A stretch of DNA of 64,000 bases, from positions 247,892 to 311,891 of the forward strand of contig NZ_JH378830.1 of the NCBI RefSeq assembly GCF_000235445.1, read 5' to 3'. A program made the position numbers and the translations under genes. The notes beneath the pieces are model-generated. The model saw nothing but the letters and a program-made list of their open reading frames with translations. It was not told the DNA's origin and made no database searches. Shown in pieces: positions 25,838-34,929 of the stretch (the stretch's first letter is position 1; every line of letters begins with the position of its first letter). The DNA comes from Johnsonella ignava ATCC 51276 (GTDB taxonomy: Bacteria > Bacillota > Clostridia > Lachnospirales > Lachnospiraceae).

Positions 25838-28186
25838 ATGAAATACTTTAGAAGAAATGTGTTTAGGGCTGCAAAAAAAAATAAAGGTACTTATATAGGT
25901 GCGACACTTATCATGGCACTAGGCATATATATATTTATATCAATGAATGATACTCTTATAAACCTGAGGGGCAGGATATATGAATACTATGAACAGCAAA
26001 ATATGGCAGATATATTTGCCGAGGCGATATCGGTTCCTCATTCAAAAATCAAGGATTTTGAGAACATACAGGGCATAGAAAAAGCTTCCGGAGTTTTGTC
26101 GGCAGATATAAGGATAACAGGTGATGACATAGATGGTATAGTAAATCTGCATGTGCTTGGATATGCTCCTGATAATGATCTGAATAAGATAAGCCTTGAG
26201 CCTGATATAGCTCCTGAACATAACAGGATTTATGTAGGGAGGAAGATGCTTAATGCAAGGAAATGGAAGGAAGGGCAGCATATAAATCTTATAATTGAAG
26301 GTGAGAGCTATGATTTTATAATAGCCGGCATGGCACATGCACCTAATTATATATATTCAGTTCCTCCAAGCGGAGCGGTGGTATCTGACGGAAAGGATTA
26401 TGATATAGCTGTAATGAATGCCGAAAAGCTTGAAAAGATGGTCGGAAAGGAAAAAATCGTAAATGAAATAGCCTTTAAACTGTCAAAGGATTATTCTTAT
26501 GAGAAGCTGAGATATATTTTAACTGAAGAACTTGAACCTTATGGTTTAAAAAGCATAGTTTCCAAAGAGGATCAGCTAAGCTTTAATATGGTAAAGAGTG
26601 AAATAAAGGAGCTTATAACTATGGGGACAGTCATACCGGTTATATTTTTAGTGATGTCGGTATTTATGATGTATATAGTGCTTAAAAAAATTATAGATAA
26701 TGACAGAAGCATAATAGGAACTATGAAAGCTATGGGGCTAAAAAATTTTGAGCTTATAAGTTCATACATGTTTCAGGCGGTTTTTATAGGCGTATTGGGA
26801 GTGATAATAGGCAGCCTGGCTGCACATCCTTTTGGAAAATATATGTTTGAAGAATATACCACCTTCTTTTCATTGCCTTCGGTAGAATATTATGACAGTT
26901 ACAGCCTCAGGCTTTATGCTCTTATAGTAACACTTGCAGCAAGCATGATTTCGGTATTTTTTGGTGTAAGGGGTATAGCCGATATACAGCCGGCGGAAGC
27001 GATGAGACCTGCAGTTCCGGATATAAAACAGAATTTTACTGCTTTTGATAATATTGTAAAAAAATTTGGTGTAATGCATAAGATGGCGATCAGATCACTT
27101 TTCAGAAGCCCTTTAAGGACTTTTATAATATCCTTTGCGATAGCCTTTCCTTTTGCACTTTCGGCAGTACTGTTTTCTTCGGGGATTGCAATAAGCGCTC
27201 TTTTTTTATCACAATTTGATAATGTACAGAGATATGATGTAAAGGTATCACTTGAAAATTATACTTCAAGGACAAGGGCTGAGGATGCAGTTAGAAATAT
27301 AGAGGGAGTGGCGGAGTATGAGGCGATAACTGAAATTCCGGTACTTATAAAATCTGTTAACAGGAGTAAATTTACTCTGCTTATGGGACTTCACAGCGGT
27401 TCGGATCTTTTAAGGATATGCAGTATTGATAAAAAAACTTACAACCCGCCGTCTGACGGACTTATACTAAATTCAAGGATCGCAGATGATCTTGGACTGA
27501 AAGAGGGGGATATAGCAGAAATAAGTACAAGTTATTTTCCGTTAAAAAAATCCTATATTCCGGTAGTTGATGTTATACAGGAAGGACTGGGGGGAGGTTG
27601 TTACATAGATATAAATTCTATAGGAAAATACCTGCCGGTATCAGATTTTTCAAATGCTATAATATTAAACACAGTAAGGGGGATGCAGGAGAATGTAAAG
27701 AGGGAACTTATAAATACTTCATTTATATCAGCCTATTCAGACAGTAATGAATTGCTTAAAACCTATAAGTCAAGGATGAAAAATGTGGCATTTATGGTAA
27801 ATACATTTATATTTATGACACTGCTTGCAGGAGTTATACTTATATATAATATATCACTTATAAATATAAGAGAACGTCGGACCGAATTTGCCACACTTAA
27901 AATTATGGGAATTACAGATACTGAAATTAATCAGATGATATTTGCAGAACAGGTTGTATACATGCTTGCGGGACTTGTAATATCTCTGCCGCTGCTTAAA
28001 GGCTTTAAGTGGCTTATGGAAAATCTTATGCTTTCAGATTCCTTTACTGTAAGGCTGGATATGCCGGTGTCATCATATATAAAGGCATTTTTATTCTGTT
28101 TGACTATGTTGTATATATCAGGACGTGCAATTATAAAAAATATAAAAAAAATAAATCCTACAGACAGCTTAAAAGAGAAAGGCTAG
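25838..28186 (+). CDS. FtsX-fold ABC exporter permease with two domains
   Basis: 782 residues. The first helix is GTYIGATLIMALGIYIFIS (about 16-34). An extracytoplasmic domain follows, then membrane helices near 255-275, 305-325 and 360-380. Then come a second N-terminal-like helix (SPLRTFIISFAIAFPFALSAVLF, about 425-450), a second outer domain, and C-terminal helices. The loop INIRERRTEFATLKIMGITDTEI is the conserved coupling segment. Length is twice that of MacB, like lipoprotein or bacitracin-type exporters. It follows its adaptor by 139 nt; AGGGAG precedes ATG 25838. Confidence 0.88.
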   Translation: MKYFRRNVFRAAKKNKGTYIGATLIMALGIYIFISMNDTLINLRGRIYEYYEQQNMADIFAEAISVPHSKIKDFENIQGIEKASGVLSADIRITGDDIDGIVNLHVLGYAPDNDLNKISLEPDIAPEHNRIYVGRKMLNARKWKEGQHINLIIEGESYDFIIAGMAHAPNYIYSVPPSGAVVSDGKDYDIAVMNAEKLEKMVGKEKIVNEIAFKLSKDYSYEKLRYILTEELEPYGLKSIVSKEDQLSFNMVKSEIKELITMGTVIPVIFLVMSVFMMYIVLKKIIDNDRSIIGTMKAMGLKNFELISSYMFQAVFIGVLGVIIGSLAAHPFGKYMFEEYTTFFSLPSVEYYDSYSLRLYALIVTLAASMISVFFGVRGIADIQPAEAMRPAVPDIKQNFTAFDNIVKKFGVMHKMAIRSLFRSPLRTFIISFAIAFPFALSAVLFSSGIAISALFLSQFDNVQRYDVKVSLENYTSRTRAEDAVRNIEGVAEYEAITEIPVLIKSVNRSKFTLLMGLHSGSDLLRICSIDKKTYNPPSDGLILNSRIADDLGLKEGDIAEISTSYFPLKKSYIPVVDVIQEGLGGGCYIDINSIGKYLPVSDFSNAIILNTVRGMQENVKRELINTSFISAYSDSNELLKTYKSRMKNVAFMVNTFIFMTLLAGVILIYNISLINIRERRTEFATLKIMGITDTEINQMIFAEQVVYMLAGLVISLPLLKGFKWLMENLMLSDSFTVRLDMPVSSYIKAFLFCLTMLYISGRAIIKNIKKINPTDSLKEKG

Positions 28187-28295
28187 ATTTAACTCCATAT
28201 AGCGGATATAAAATTTTTCCTTACAGATAAAATAATAAATACAGATGAAATAATAAATTAAAAACACATTTAAAATATATTAAAAACAAAGGTGA

Positions 28296-28323
28296 GCTTT
28301 TCAAGTCATAAGGCTTGAAAAGC
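28296..28323. terminator. Hairpin between convergent genes
   Basis: GCTTTTCAAG (28296-28305) pairs perfectly with CTTGAAAAGC (28314-28323). It sits between the permease gene and the leftward DUF4364 gene. The T-rich run on the minus-strand side (TTTGTTTTT) is weak, but it could terminate both. Confidence 0.6.
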
Positions 28324-28326
28324 CCA

Positions 28327-28857
28327 TTACTCTTTGTCAAAAAGCTTTTTAACTACATATTGATATATATCATTGCTTGCATTTTTCCAGTTGCCGCATA
28401 TAAGTTCGGCACTTTTTGCATCAGGAACGGACAGATCCATGCTTATAAGTATATCTTTACCTTCTCTGACTTCGCAGTGGGCGATAAAGCCCGGGGCGGT
28501 TGATTTATAAAAATTTGCAGTTATATTTGACTCATCTCTGAGTTTTACTTTATTTTCTTTTAAAAATTCATTTGCATCTTCAAGTATGGCACCGGGAATT
28601 CTTTTTCCGAAATATTCAAGTGTCTCTTCTCCGGAATTCGTTATTACATAAAATGAAGCGTTGTGTGAGGTGGTATTTTGCGTAATAAGTTCAGTTTCCT
28701 CAAGTTCAGATATGACCTTCTGCAATGTGAAAAAATCAGTATACTGATGTCTGTTTACAAAAAAATCAAGTAGCTGGGATGTACTTAAAGGGAATGTTAC
28801 ATGATGGAGCATGTACAGTATTATAAGTTTATATAGTGTTTCAGTTTCAGATAACAT
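28327..28857 (-). CDS. DUF4364 family protein
   Basis: 176 residues beginning MLSETETLYKLIILYMLHHV, with a winged-helix-like N-terminal region (LSTSQLLDFFV then TLQKVISELEETELI) and GKRIPGAI near residue 85. These features fit the DUF4364 family common in Clostridia, whose members are thought to be DNA-binding regulators. It is transcribed against its neighbours and appears to be monocistronic. Target unknown. Confidence 0.8.
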   Translation of the reverse strand: MLSETETLYKLIILYMLHHVTFPLSTSQLLDFFVNRHQYTDFFTLQKVISELEETELITQNTTSHNASFYVITNSGEETLEYFGKRIPGAILEDANEFLKENKVKLRDESNITANFYKSTAPGFIAHCEVREGKDILISMDLSVPDAKSAELICGNWKNASNDIYQYVVKKLFDKE

Positions 28858-29203
28858 AATATGTATTTTGCTGCATAGTCAGATATTTTAAATTATGCAG
28901 TTATTACCTCCATGAATATTTATTTTATGAACACTTAGTTTCTTAAAGATTTATTTTCTGATTTATTATTAATAAAATGCTATTGATACAGGATTGTTAC
29001 AGCTTCGCTTCTCGCAGTCCTTGCAAAAATATTCATCAGGCATAGTATGAAGCCGTATATTCACAGCGTAAATACCATACAACAATATCATACCAACATT
29101 AATCTTTTAATTCAAGCGATTTTATGGTAGAATAGCAGAGAGTATGGGAAATTGTAAAATATTACGTTTTCCAAATAAAATAAATCAGCAGACAGGTGAG
29201 TAT
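28858..29203. other. Intergenic region with a dispersed-repeat copy
   Basis: 346 nt between divergent genes. The minus-strand side holds a ribosome site (GGAGG on the minus strand near 28912). The repeat copy at 28981-29034 is listed separately. The plus-strand side ends with GGTGAG before ATG 29204. A possible -10 (TAGAAT near 29129) lacks a good -35. Confidence 0.55.
28981..29034. repeat. Dispersed 54-nt repeat, copy 2
   Basis: Matches 14395-14448 with about six substitutions over 54 nt: the same TATTGATACAGGATTG start and CAAAAATATTC end. The internal stem GGATTG/CAGTCC survives through a wobble pair. Confidence 0.75.
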
Positions 29204-32200
29204 ATGAGAGAGAAAATAAATCGCCTCGCCAATGGAATAATAGAAAACGATACACCTAAGATAAGTATAAATCCTGAAAACATTGACATCGCAGTACAAT
29301 ATACACAGGATGCCAATATACAGATAGATATAATAAGTGAAAATAATATACCTATAAAAGGGCTTGCCTACTCAAATAATCCTGCAGTAAAGATACTCAC
29401 TGCGAAATTTGGAGGCATTACAGCTCATGTATATGCGGAAATTGACAGCAGGTATTTAGGAGCCAAGGAACATATAGAGGGTGAAATATCACTTATAACA
29501 AATGGGGGCGAATACAAGATCCCTTACAGGTTCAGGACATTTGGCGGTCTGACAGGAGAAACACTAAAAAAACTCAAAACAATAGAAGATTTTATGATAA
29601 TAGCGAAGGAAGATCCGGAAACGGCACTTCGCATTTTTGAATATAAGGATTTTACATCAGCTTCATTTATGTATGATATGAAGTTGAGAGCGTTATATGA
29701 AGGACTTACAAAAAGACCTGACGGGTATAACTGTCTTGAACAGTTTTTAGTGGCTGCCGGGGCAAAGATGCCTGTTAAGCTTATATTTGAAAAAAACAGA
29801 TATGAGATTACCTATACCGATGAAGAAAATGAGTATACCATACCCATAAAAAGAAGTGGCTGGGGATACCTTAATATAAAGGTAAGCTCGGACTCCGGAT
29901 TTATAAAAGTAAAGGATAAAGTTATAAAAGACAGTGATTTCGATTTTAATAAATACGATTGTATGCTGGAATTTGTAGCGTCAAAGCTGCCACGCAGCAA
30001 TAGCAGTGCGGTCATAAGTTTTGACAGTGTTGACTCATATTATGAAGTGGTTATAGATGTAAAGAGGAAAATTGCGGAAAAAAGACCCGGAAAGGCTCTG
30101 ATGTATAAAAAGCATCTGCTCAACTATATAAAATATCGTTTAAGATATGAATATGAGCAGAATGAAAGACTTATAACAATGATGCTTGATGAGCTTGATA
30201 AAATCTATCTAATTACTGATAACAGGCTCAGGATAAAGCTGCTTAAGGCGGAAGCACTCTATCTTAAAGGAGAAGAATATCTTGCGAGAGCGGTGCTGCT
30301 TGAAGAAAAAGACAATGTGAGAGCACATAAGATAGATCAGCATTATGAATACATATTGTTTGAGTATATAAGTCTTATGCTTGAGGAGATGGCAGGGCAG
30401 AGAGAATTTTTTGTAAAACAGGTAAGGGGACTTATAAAAGACGGTTTATATGAATACCTGCCGTTTTTAATAAATACCGATACGGCATTTAAAAATAGCA
30501 GTGCACTTATGTATGAGATGTTTAAAGAAGCCTTTGAAGCAGGGGTTAGAAGTCCATTTTTATATATACATTATTGCAGGCTTTTAAATAAAAACCCGGA
30601 TTTTATGCATGAACCGTCAAAACTTGATCTTGCGGCACTTGATTTCGGTTCAGATGCCAGACTGCTTTCAGAGAGGCTTATAAGCGAAACGGCATTGAAG
30701 ATGAAAAAGATAAAAAAATTTGATAAAAGAACTTTTATTCTTCTTAAAAAGTTATATATACAGTCAGGCGCAGATAAAGAATTGCTTAGTGCCATATGCC
30801 GTCTTATTATAAAGTCAGGCATAAGGGATAAAAGTCTGCATAAATGGTTTGAGCTTGCCGTAAAGGAGGACATTGGAAACAAACAGCTTTTAAATGACAC
30901 TGCCGCCTATACGCAGGATGATGATAACAGCGTATTTGAATATTTTATGCATACAGTACCTTATGATTATGCCGATCTTATAAATGAAAAAGTGCTTACA
31001 TATTTTATAACACATCATCATGTACTTGATGCAAATGAGAAAACAATTCTTTATGGGAATATTATAAAATTCACAAAAAAAAGTGATATTCTATATATAA
31101 AATACCTTCCTCAGATGAAAAATTTCGTTTTTGAGCAGGTTTCTCAGCTTCGTATAAATGAAAGGCTGGCAGTTATCTATAAGGATATAATAAAACCGAA
31201 TATGATTGACAAGCGTATGGCAAAATCTCTTATCACTATACTAAGTGCATATAGAATTGAGATACAGAGCAGGCTTGTAAAAACGGCAGCAGTCATTTAT
31301 CCGGAACTTAAGGGAGAACATGTATATACATTTGATAAAATACATGCTTATGTGCCGGTATTTTCAGATAGGGCGGGGATTTTTCTTCAGGATGCCCAGG
31401 GAAACAGATATAATTCACTTAATATAAAAAAACAGAGTTTGCTTGATATGCCGGAAGTTAAGAAAGAGTGTGAAAGGCTTTATCCCGAGCACCTTTTGTT
31501 TGAACTTGCACAGATTTGGAAAACGCTTGATAAAACCGATCCTGAACAGCAGGAAACCGCACTTTTACAGGAAGCCGGAAAAGATGCCAATTTTTCGGAT
31601 TTGTTTAAAAGCAGGATTTTATCAAAACTGCTTGAATTTTACCGGGAGGATAGTAAAAAACCGAGCGGTCCTGACATATGGGTAATTGAAGATAATTATA
31701 AATTTCTTCTTGATATAAATAAAAAAGACCTCAATGAAAGCGACAGAAGTATGATCTGTGAAACCCTGATTAATATAGGTTATGCAAAAGAAGCTTATGA
31801 TATGGTGATGAACTATGGGTATGATATAGTAACAAGGTATAACCTGGCAAAGCTTTGCAAGATTATGATACTTGACAATGCCTTTGCAAATGAGGGACTA
31901 CTAAGGACATCATTTCATGTTGTAATGGAGGGATATAATGATATGGCAATACTTGAATATCTGTGTAAGTATTTTAACGGAAGCACTGATGATATGTTTA
32001 GTTTATTTGAAATTTCTGTAAGTGAACATATAAATACCTATGACCTTGATGAGAGACTTATAGCACAGATGATGTTTACAGGCAACGGTACACATCTTGA
32101 TCAGGCATTTGCATGGTATGTAAGCCGCAGGAAAGGTAATGATGTGCTTATAAGGGCATATTTTACAGTGAAATCGGCAGATTATTTCCTTAACGGCAAG

Positions 32201-32821
32201 GAGCTTCCAAAGAAAGTCTTTGAATACCTTGAAAATGCTATTTCAAGTACGCACGGTACAAATGAGATTCCTGTGATATACAAGCTTGCAACCACAAAAT
32301 ACTATTCCGAGCTTACATATATGGGAAGTGAAAGACAGGCTGCCGCTTCGGATATAATAAACAGCCTTATAGACAAGGGGCTTATATTCCCTTATTATAA
32401 AAAGCTTGCAAAATGGATACGGCTTCCTCAGGATATTAAGGATAAGGAGATACTTATATATTATGGAAACCGCTTCTCACTGCCTAAGCTTAAATCAAGG
32501 ATATTGCCGGGAGACGGCGAGTTTAAGTCTGATGATCTGAGACGCATGTATATGGATATATTTATAAAAGAAAAACTTTTATTCAGCGGAGATATATGGG
32601 AATATAAAGTATATGAAGAGGAAGACGGAAAAGAAATCATAAAAGATTCGGGCAGTATAAGACATGAAACTGAGACCGATGACAATCTTCCCAGCAGATT
32701 TGAAAGACTTAATAAATTAGACCCGTCCTCAGGCGGAATGCCTGACTACGTTCTGAAAGAAAAATTTGAAGATTATATTGTTAAGGATGAGATCAGCAGG
32801 AACCTTTTCGGGCTTATGTAA
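29204..32821 (+). CDS. DUF5717 family giant helical-repeat protein
   Basis: 1205 residues from ATG 29204. The in-frame ATG 29144 would add 20 residues, but GGTGAG lies about 5 nt upstream of 29204 and MREKINRLANGII is the start I recall for the family. It has an N-terminal beta-rich part (about 20-310), then a very long helical part that looks like irregular TPR-type repeats. No signal peptide, membrane helix or catalytic motif is visible. The next two genes (an Hsp70-like DUF5716 protein and a TPR protein) and valS follow on the same strand at 42, -10 and 30 nt. This gene set is, to my recollection, conserved in Lachnospiraceae; its function is not known. The family number is from memory. 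Confidence 0.7.
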   Translation: MREKINRLANGIIENDTPKISINPENIDIAVQYTQDANIQIDIISENNIPIKGLAYSNNPAVKILTAKFGGITAHVYAEIDSRYLGAKEHIEGEISLITNGGEYKIPYRFRTFGGLTGETLKKLKTIEDFMIIAKEDPETALRIFEYKDFTSASFMYDMKLRALYEGLTKRPDGYNCLEQFLVAAGAKMPVKLIFEKNRYEITYTDEENEYTIPIKRSGWGYLNIKVSSDSGFIKVKDKVIKDSDFDFNKYDCMLEFVASKLPRSNSSAVISFDSVDSYYEVVIDVKRKIAEKRPGKALMYKKHLLNYIKYRLRYEYEQNERLITMMLDELDKIYLITDNRLRIKLLKAEALYLKGEEYLARAVLLEEKDNVRAHKIDQHYEYILFEYISLMLEEMAGQREFFVKQVRGLIKDGLYEYLPFLINTDTAFKNSSALMYEMFKEAFEAGVRSPFLYIHYCRLLNKNPDFMHEPSKLDLAALDFGSDARLLSERLISETALKMKKIKKFDKRTFILLKKLYIQSGADKELLSAICRLIIKSGIRDKSLHKWFELAVKEDIGNKQLLNDTAAYTQDDDNSVFEYFMHTVPYDYADLINEKVLTYFITHHHVLDANEKTILYGNIIKFTKKSDILYIKYLPQMKNFVFEQVSQLRINERLAVIYKDIIKPNMIDKRMAKSLITILSAYRIEIQSRLVKTAAVIYPELKGEHVYTFDKIHAYVPVFSDRAGIFLQDAQGNRYNSLNIKKQSLLDMPEVKKECERLYPEHLLFELAQIWKTLDKTDPEQQETALLQEAGKDANFSDLFKSRILSKLLEFYREDSKKPSGPDIWVIEDNYKFLLDINKKDLNESDRSMICETLINIGYAKEAYDMVMNYGYDIVTRYNLAKLCKIMILDNAFANEGLLRTSFHVVMEGYNDMAILEYLCKYFNGSTDDMFSLFEISVSEHINTYDLDERLIAQMMFTGNGTHLDQAFAWYVSRRKGNDVLIRAYFTVKSADYFLNGKELPKKVFEYLENAISSTHGTNEIPVIYKLATTKYYSELTYMGSERQAAASDIINSLIDKGLIFPYYKKLAKWIRLPQDIKDKEILIYYGNRFSLPKLKSRILPGDGEFKSDDLRRMYMDIFIKEKLLFSGDIWEYKVYEEEDGKEIIKDSGSIRHETETDDNLPSRFERLNKLDPSSGGMPDYVLKEKFEDYIVKDEISRNLFGLM

Positions 32822-32863
32822 GGTCTTATACTTGAAATAAACTGTATTTATAGGGAGGCTTAT

Positions 32864-34096
32864 ATGCCAGTGGTTTTTGGTATAGATATAAGTGATGAGG
32901 GCACTTCAGTAGCATCTGATAAAAATGATGAAGCGGTTAAATTTCCTACTGCCGTAGTTAAAGAGCGGGACAGTGATAGATGGATGATAGGTGAGCAGGC
33001 CTATGAAATGATGCTTGATAACAGAGCTTTAAAGACTGACAAGCTGTATACTATGATAATTAAAGGGAATATGGCTACTGTCGGTGAAATAAGGTATACT
33101 GCTCAAGAGCTTATGAAGATTTTCTTAAAGCTGGTACTTGATGAAACTACAAAGTTTCTTGGCAGCGGCTATCCTGAGTATATAGTTTTATCAATACCTT
33201 ACATAGATGATAAAATAATAGAAAAATTCGTACAATGTTTTTTGCAGCTTGGATATGAAAGGGAAAAGATACATATAATAAGCAGGTGCGAAAGTTTTAT
33301 ATTTTATGTAATGAGCAAGAAAAAGGATATATGGAACAACCAGGTAGGTATGTTTTATCTTGCAGATTCAAATCTGCATTATTTTGAATTGAGGGTACAA
33401 AGAAGTGCCAAAAATACAGTTGTATATTCTGAAAGCAAGGAAATGGACGAAAGATTTAACCTCGGCATAATTAACAGCACATCAGGCAGCAGAATGGCTG
33501 ACAGGATACTTACATCATGTGCTGAAAGGATGCTTGGAAAGAAGGTTTTTTCAACTATATTTTTAAGCGGCAAAGGTTTTGAAAAAACGGAATGGGCGGA
33601 GTCGTTTACAAAATATATATGTTCAAGAAGAAAGGTTTTTGCAGATGAAGATCTTTTTGCTAAAGGCAGTTGTATAAGAGGTTTTGATTTTGCTTCTAAA
33701 AAGCCTATATTCAATTTTAAATGTATATGCGATGGAAGGCTTGATACGGGGATTAATCTGAATCTTATAAAAAAGGATAATGAATACAGCTATGAGATAG
33801 CCTCTGCCGGAGACCTGTGGTGTGGAAAAAGTATAACTCTCAGGCTTATAGCTGATGGAAATCAGGATATTGAATTTATACTTTCACCTGTTGACATTTA
33901 TAAAAACACAAGAATTATAAAGGTTCCTCTGGACTTTATGCCTAAACGTCCGTCTAAAACATTAAGGTTTGAGCTTGGCATAAGCTTTAAAGACAGTATG
34001 ACTATGATTCTTGATATGAAAGATGTGGGCTTTGGAGATATATACAAGGCATCGCCGCAGTCGGCGGTACACAGGGAGGTGAATTTATGGGATTGA
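32864..34096 (+). CDS. DUF5716 family Hsp70/actin-like protein
   Basis: 410 residues. The N-terminus, VVFGIDISDEGTSVA, resembles the phosphate-1 loop of Hsp70/actin ATPases. FPTAVVKERDSDRWMIGEQAYEM then matches Hsp70-like domains (compare PSVVAF...VGEEA), and VLSIPYIDD and IHIISRCESFIFYVM correspond to the SVPA and EP(x)AA regions. The adenosine motif is not evident and the phosphate-2 glycines are degenerate, so it may bind but not turn over ATP. The last 130 residues are beta-rich. Start ATG 32864 has GGAGG upstream. Its 3' end overlaps the next gene by 10 nt. Probable partner of the DUF5717 protein; role unknown. Confidence 0.7.
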   Translation: MPVVFGIDISDEGTSVASDKNDEAVKFPTAVVKERDSDRWMIGEQAYEMMLDNRALKTDKLYTMIIKGNMATVGEIRYTAQELMKIFLKLVLDETTKFLGSGYPEYIVLSIPYIDDKIIEKFVQCFLQLGYEREKIHIISRCESFIFYVMSKKKDIWNNQVGMFYLADSNLHYFELRVQRSAKNTVVYSESKEMDERFNLGIINSTSGSRMADRILTSCAERMLGKKVFSTIFLSGKGFEKTEWAESFTKYICSRRKVFADEDLFAKGSCIRGFDFASKKPIFNFKCICDGRLDTGINLNLIKKDNEYSYEIASAGDLWCGKSITLRLIADGNQDIEFILSPVDIYKNTRIIKVPLDFMPKRPSKTLRFELGISFKDSMTMILDMKDVGFGDIYKASPQSAVHREVNLWD

Positions 34097-34899
34097 TTTT
34101 ATGTGAGGATATTGTTGCAGATAAACCGTACTATGTAGAAGAACTTGATATAAATATTTATAGTATTGAAGAGCTTGGGTACATACTTTATGAGCATCCT
34201 TTGCTTGTAATGGAGGATTTTATATCAACAGCACTTTTTGATTTTATAAAAACCGAATTAAAAAAGGAAAGCCTTGCAATTTCAATTGAAAAAATGTATG
34301 CTGAAAAAATCAGTGATGAAAATATAATAATTTATATACTTGAAACATTGGATTTTTATAAAAGCAGTGAGATTTCACGGTATAAGAATTTAATAACCAA
34401 TTACAGAAAGCTTAAAAGAGTTGAATTTTTAAAAGCCAAGGCTGATTATATGTTCGGTATAAAAAGATACGGAAAGGCAATACGTTTTTACAGCATTATA
34501 TGCAAGCAGCCTCCTGATAGAAATATAGCAGATAAATTTCAGGGTAAAATCTGGCATAATATGGGTAGTGCATATGCAAATCTGTTTTTATATGAAAAGG
34601 CTCTTGAAGCATATAAAAAATCCTTTGAATATCTTAAGGATAATGATATATTAAAAAAAATATATTTTCTTTCAAAGCTTGGAGAAGATGAGGTATTTAC
34701 AGAATTTTTAGATGATAATGGAATAGAGAGCATTGATGCTTCATGGGATGAAGAGTATAACGAAACATTAAAAAAAGCTCTTGCTTCACAGCGTATAGAT
34801 TACCTTGACAGTATAATGAAAAAAGATTCATACGAGAAAAGACTGCTTATAAATGAACTTGCAGCTGCATGGAAACAGGAGTATAGGAATATGCTGTAA
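34087..34899 (+). CDS. TPR protein coupled to DUF5716
   Basis: 270 residues. After an acidic N-terminal region it has TPR-type helices: KADYMFGIKRYGKAIRFYSI (about 118-137) and NMGSAYANLFLYEKALEAYKKSFEYL (about 158-183, the classic A-Y-L-EKALEAY pattern). There is no signal peptide or membrane segment. It overlaps the DUF5716 gene by 10 nt with GGAGG inside that gene (34075-34079), so the two are translated together. TPR with an Hsp70-like protein is a natural chaperone/co-chaperone pairing, though this is inference. Confidence 0.7.
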   Translation: MGLILCEDIVADKPYYVEELDINIYSIEELGYILYEHPLLVMEDFISTALFDFIKTELKKESLAISIEKMYAEKISDENIIIYILETLDFYKSSEISRYKNLITNYRKLKRVEFLKAKADYMFGIKRYGKAIRFYSIICKQPPDRNIADKFQGKIWHNMGSAYANLFLYEKALEAYKKSFEYLKDNDILKKIYFLSKLGEDEVFTEFLDDNGIESIDASWDEEYNETLKKALASQRIDYLDSIMKKDSYEKRLLINELAAAWKQEYRNML

Positions 34900-34929
34900 T
34901 TAATTTGATGTGAAAGGAATTTTAATTTT

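Noticed and set aside
34900..34929. T-box leader for valS
   Set aside because: Only 30 nt separate valS from the previous gene, too short for a T-box, and no T-box sequence is seen upstream.
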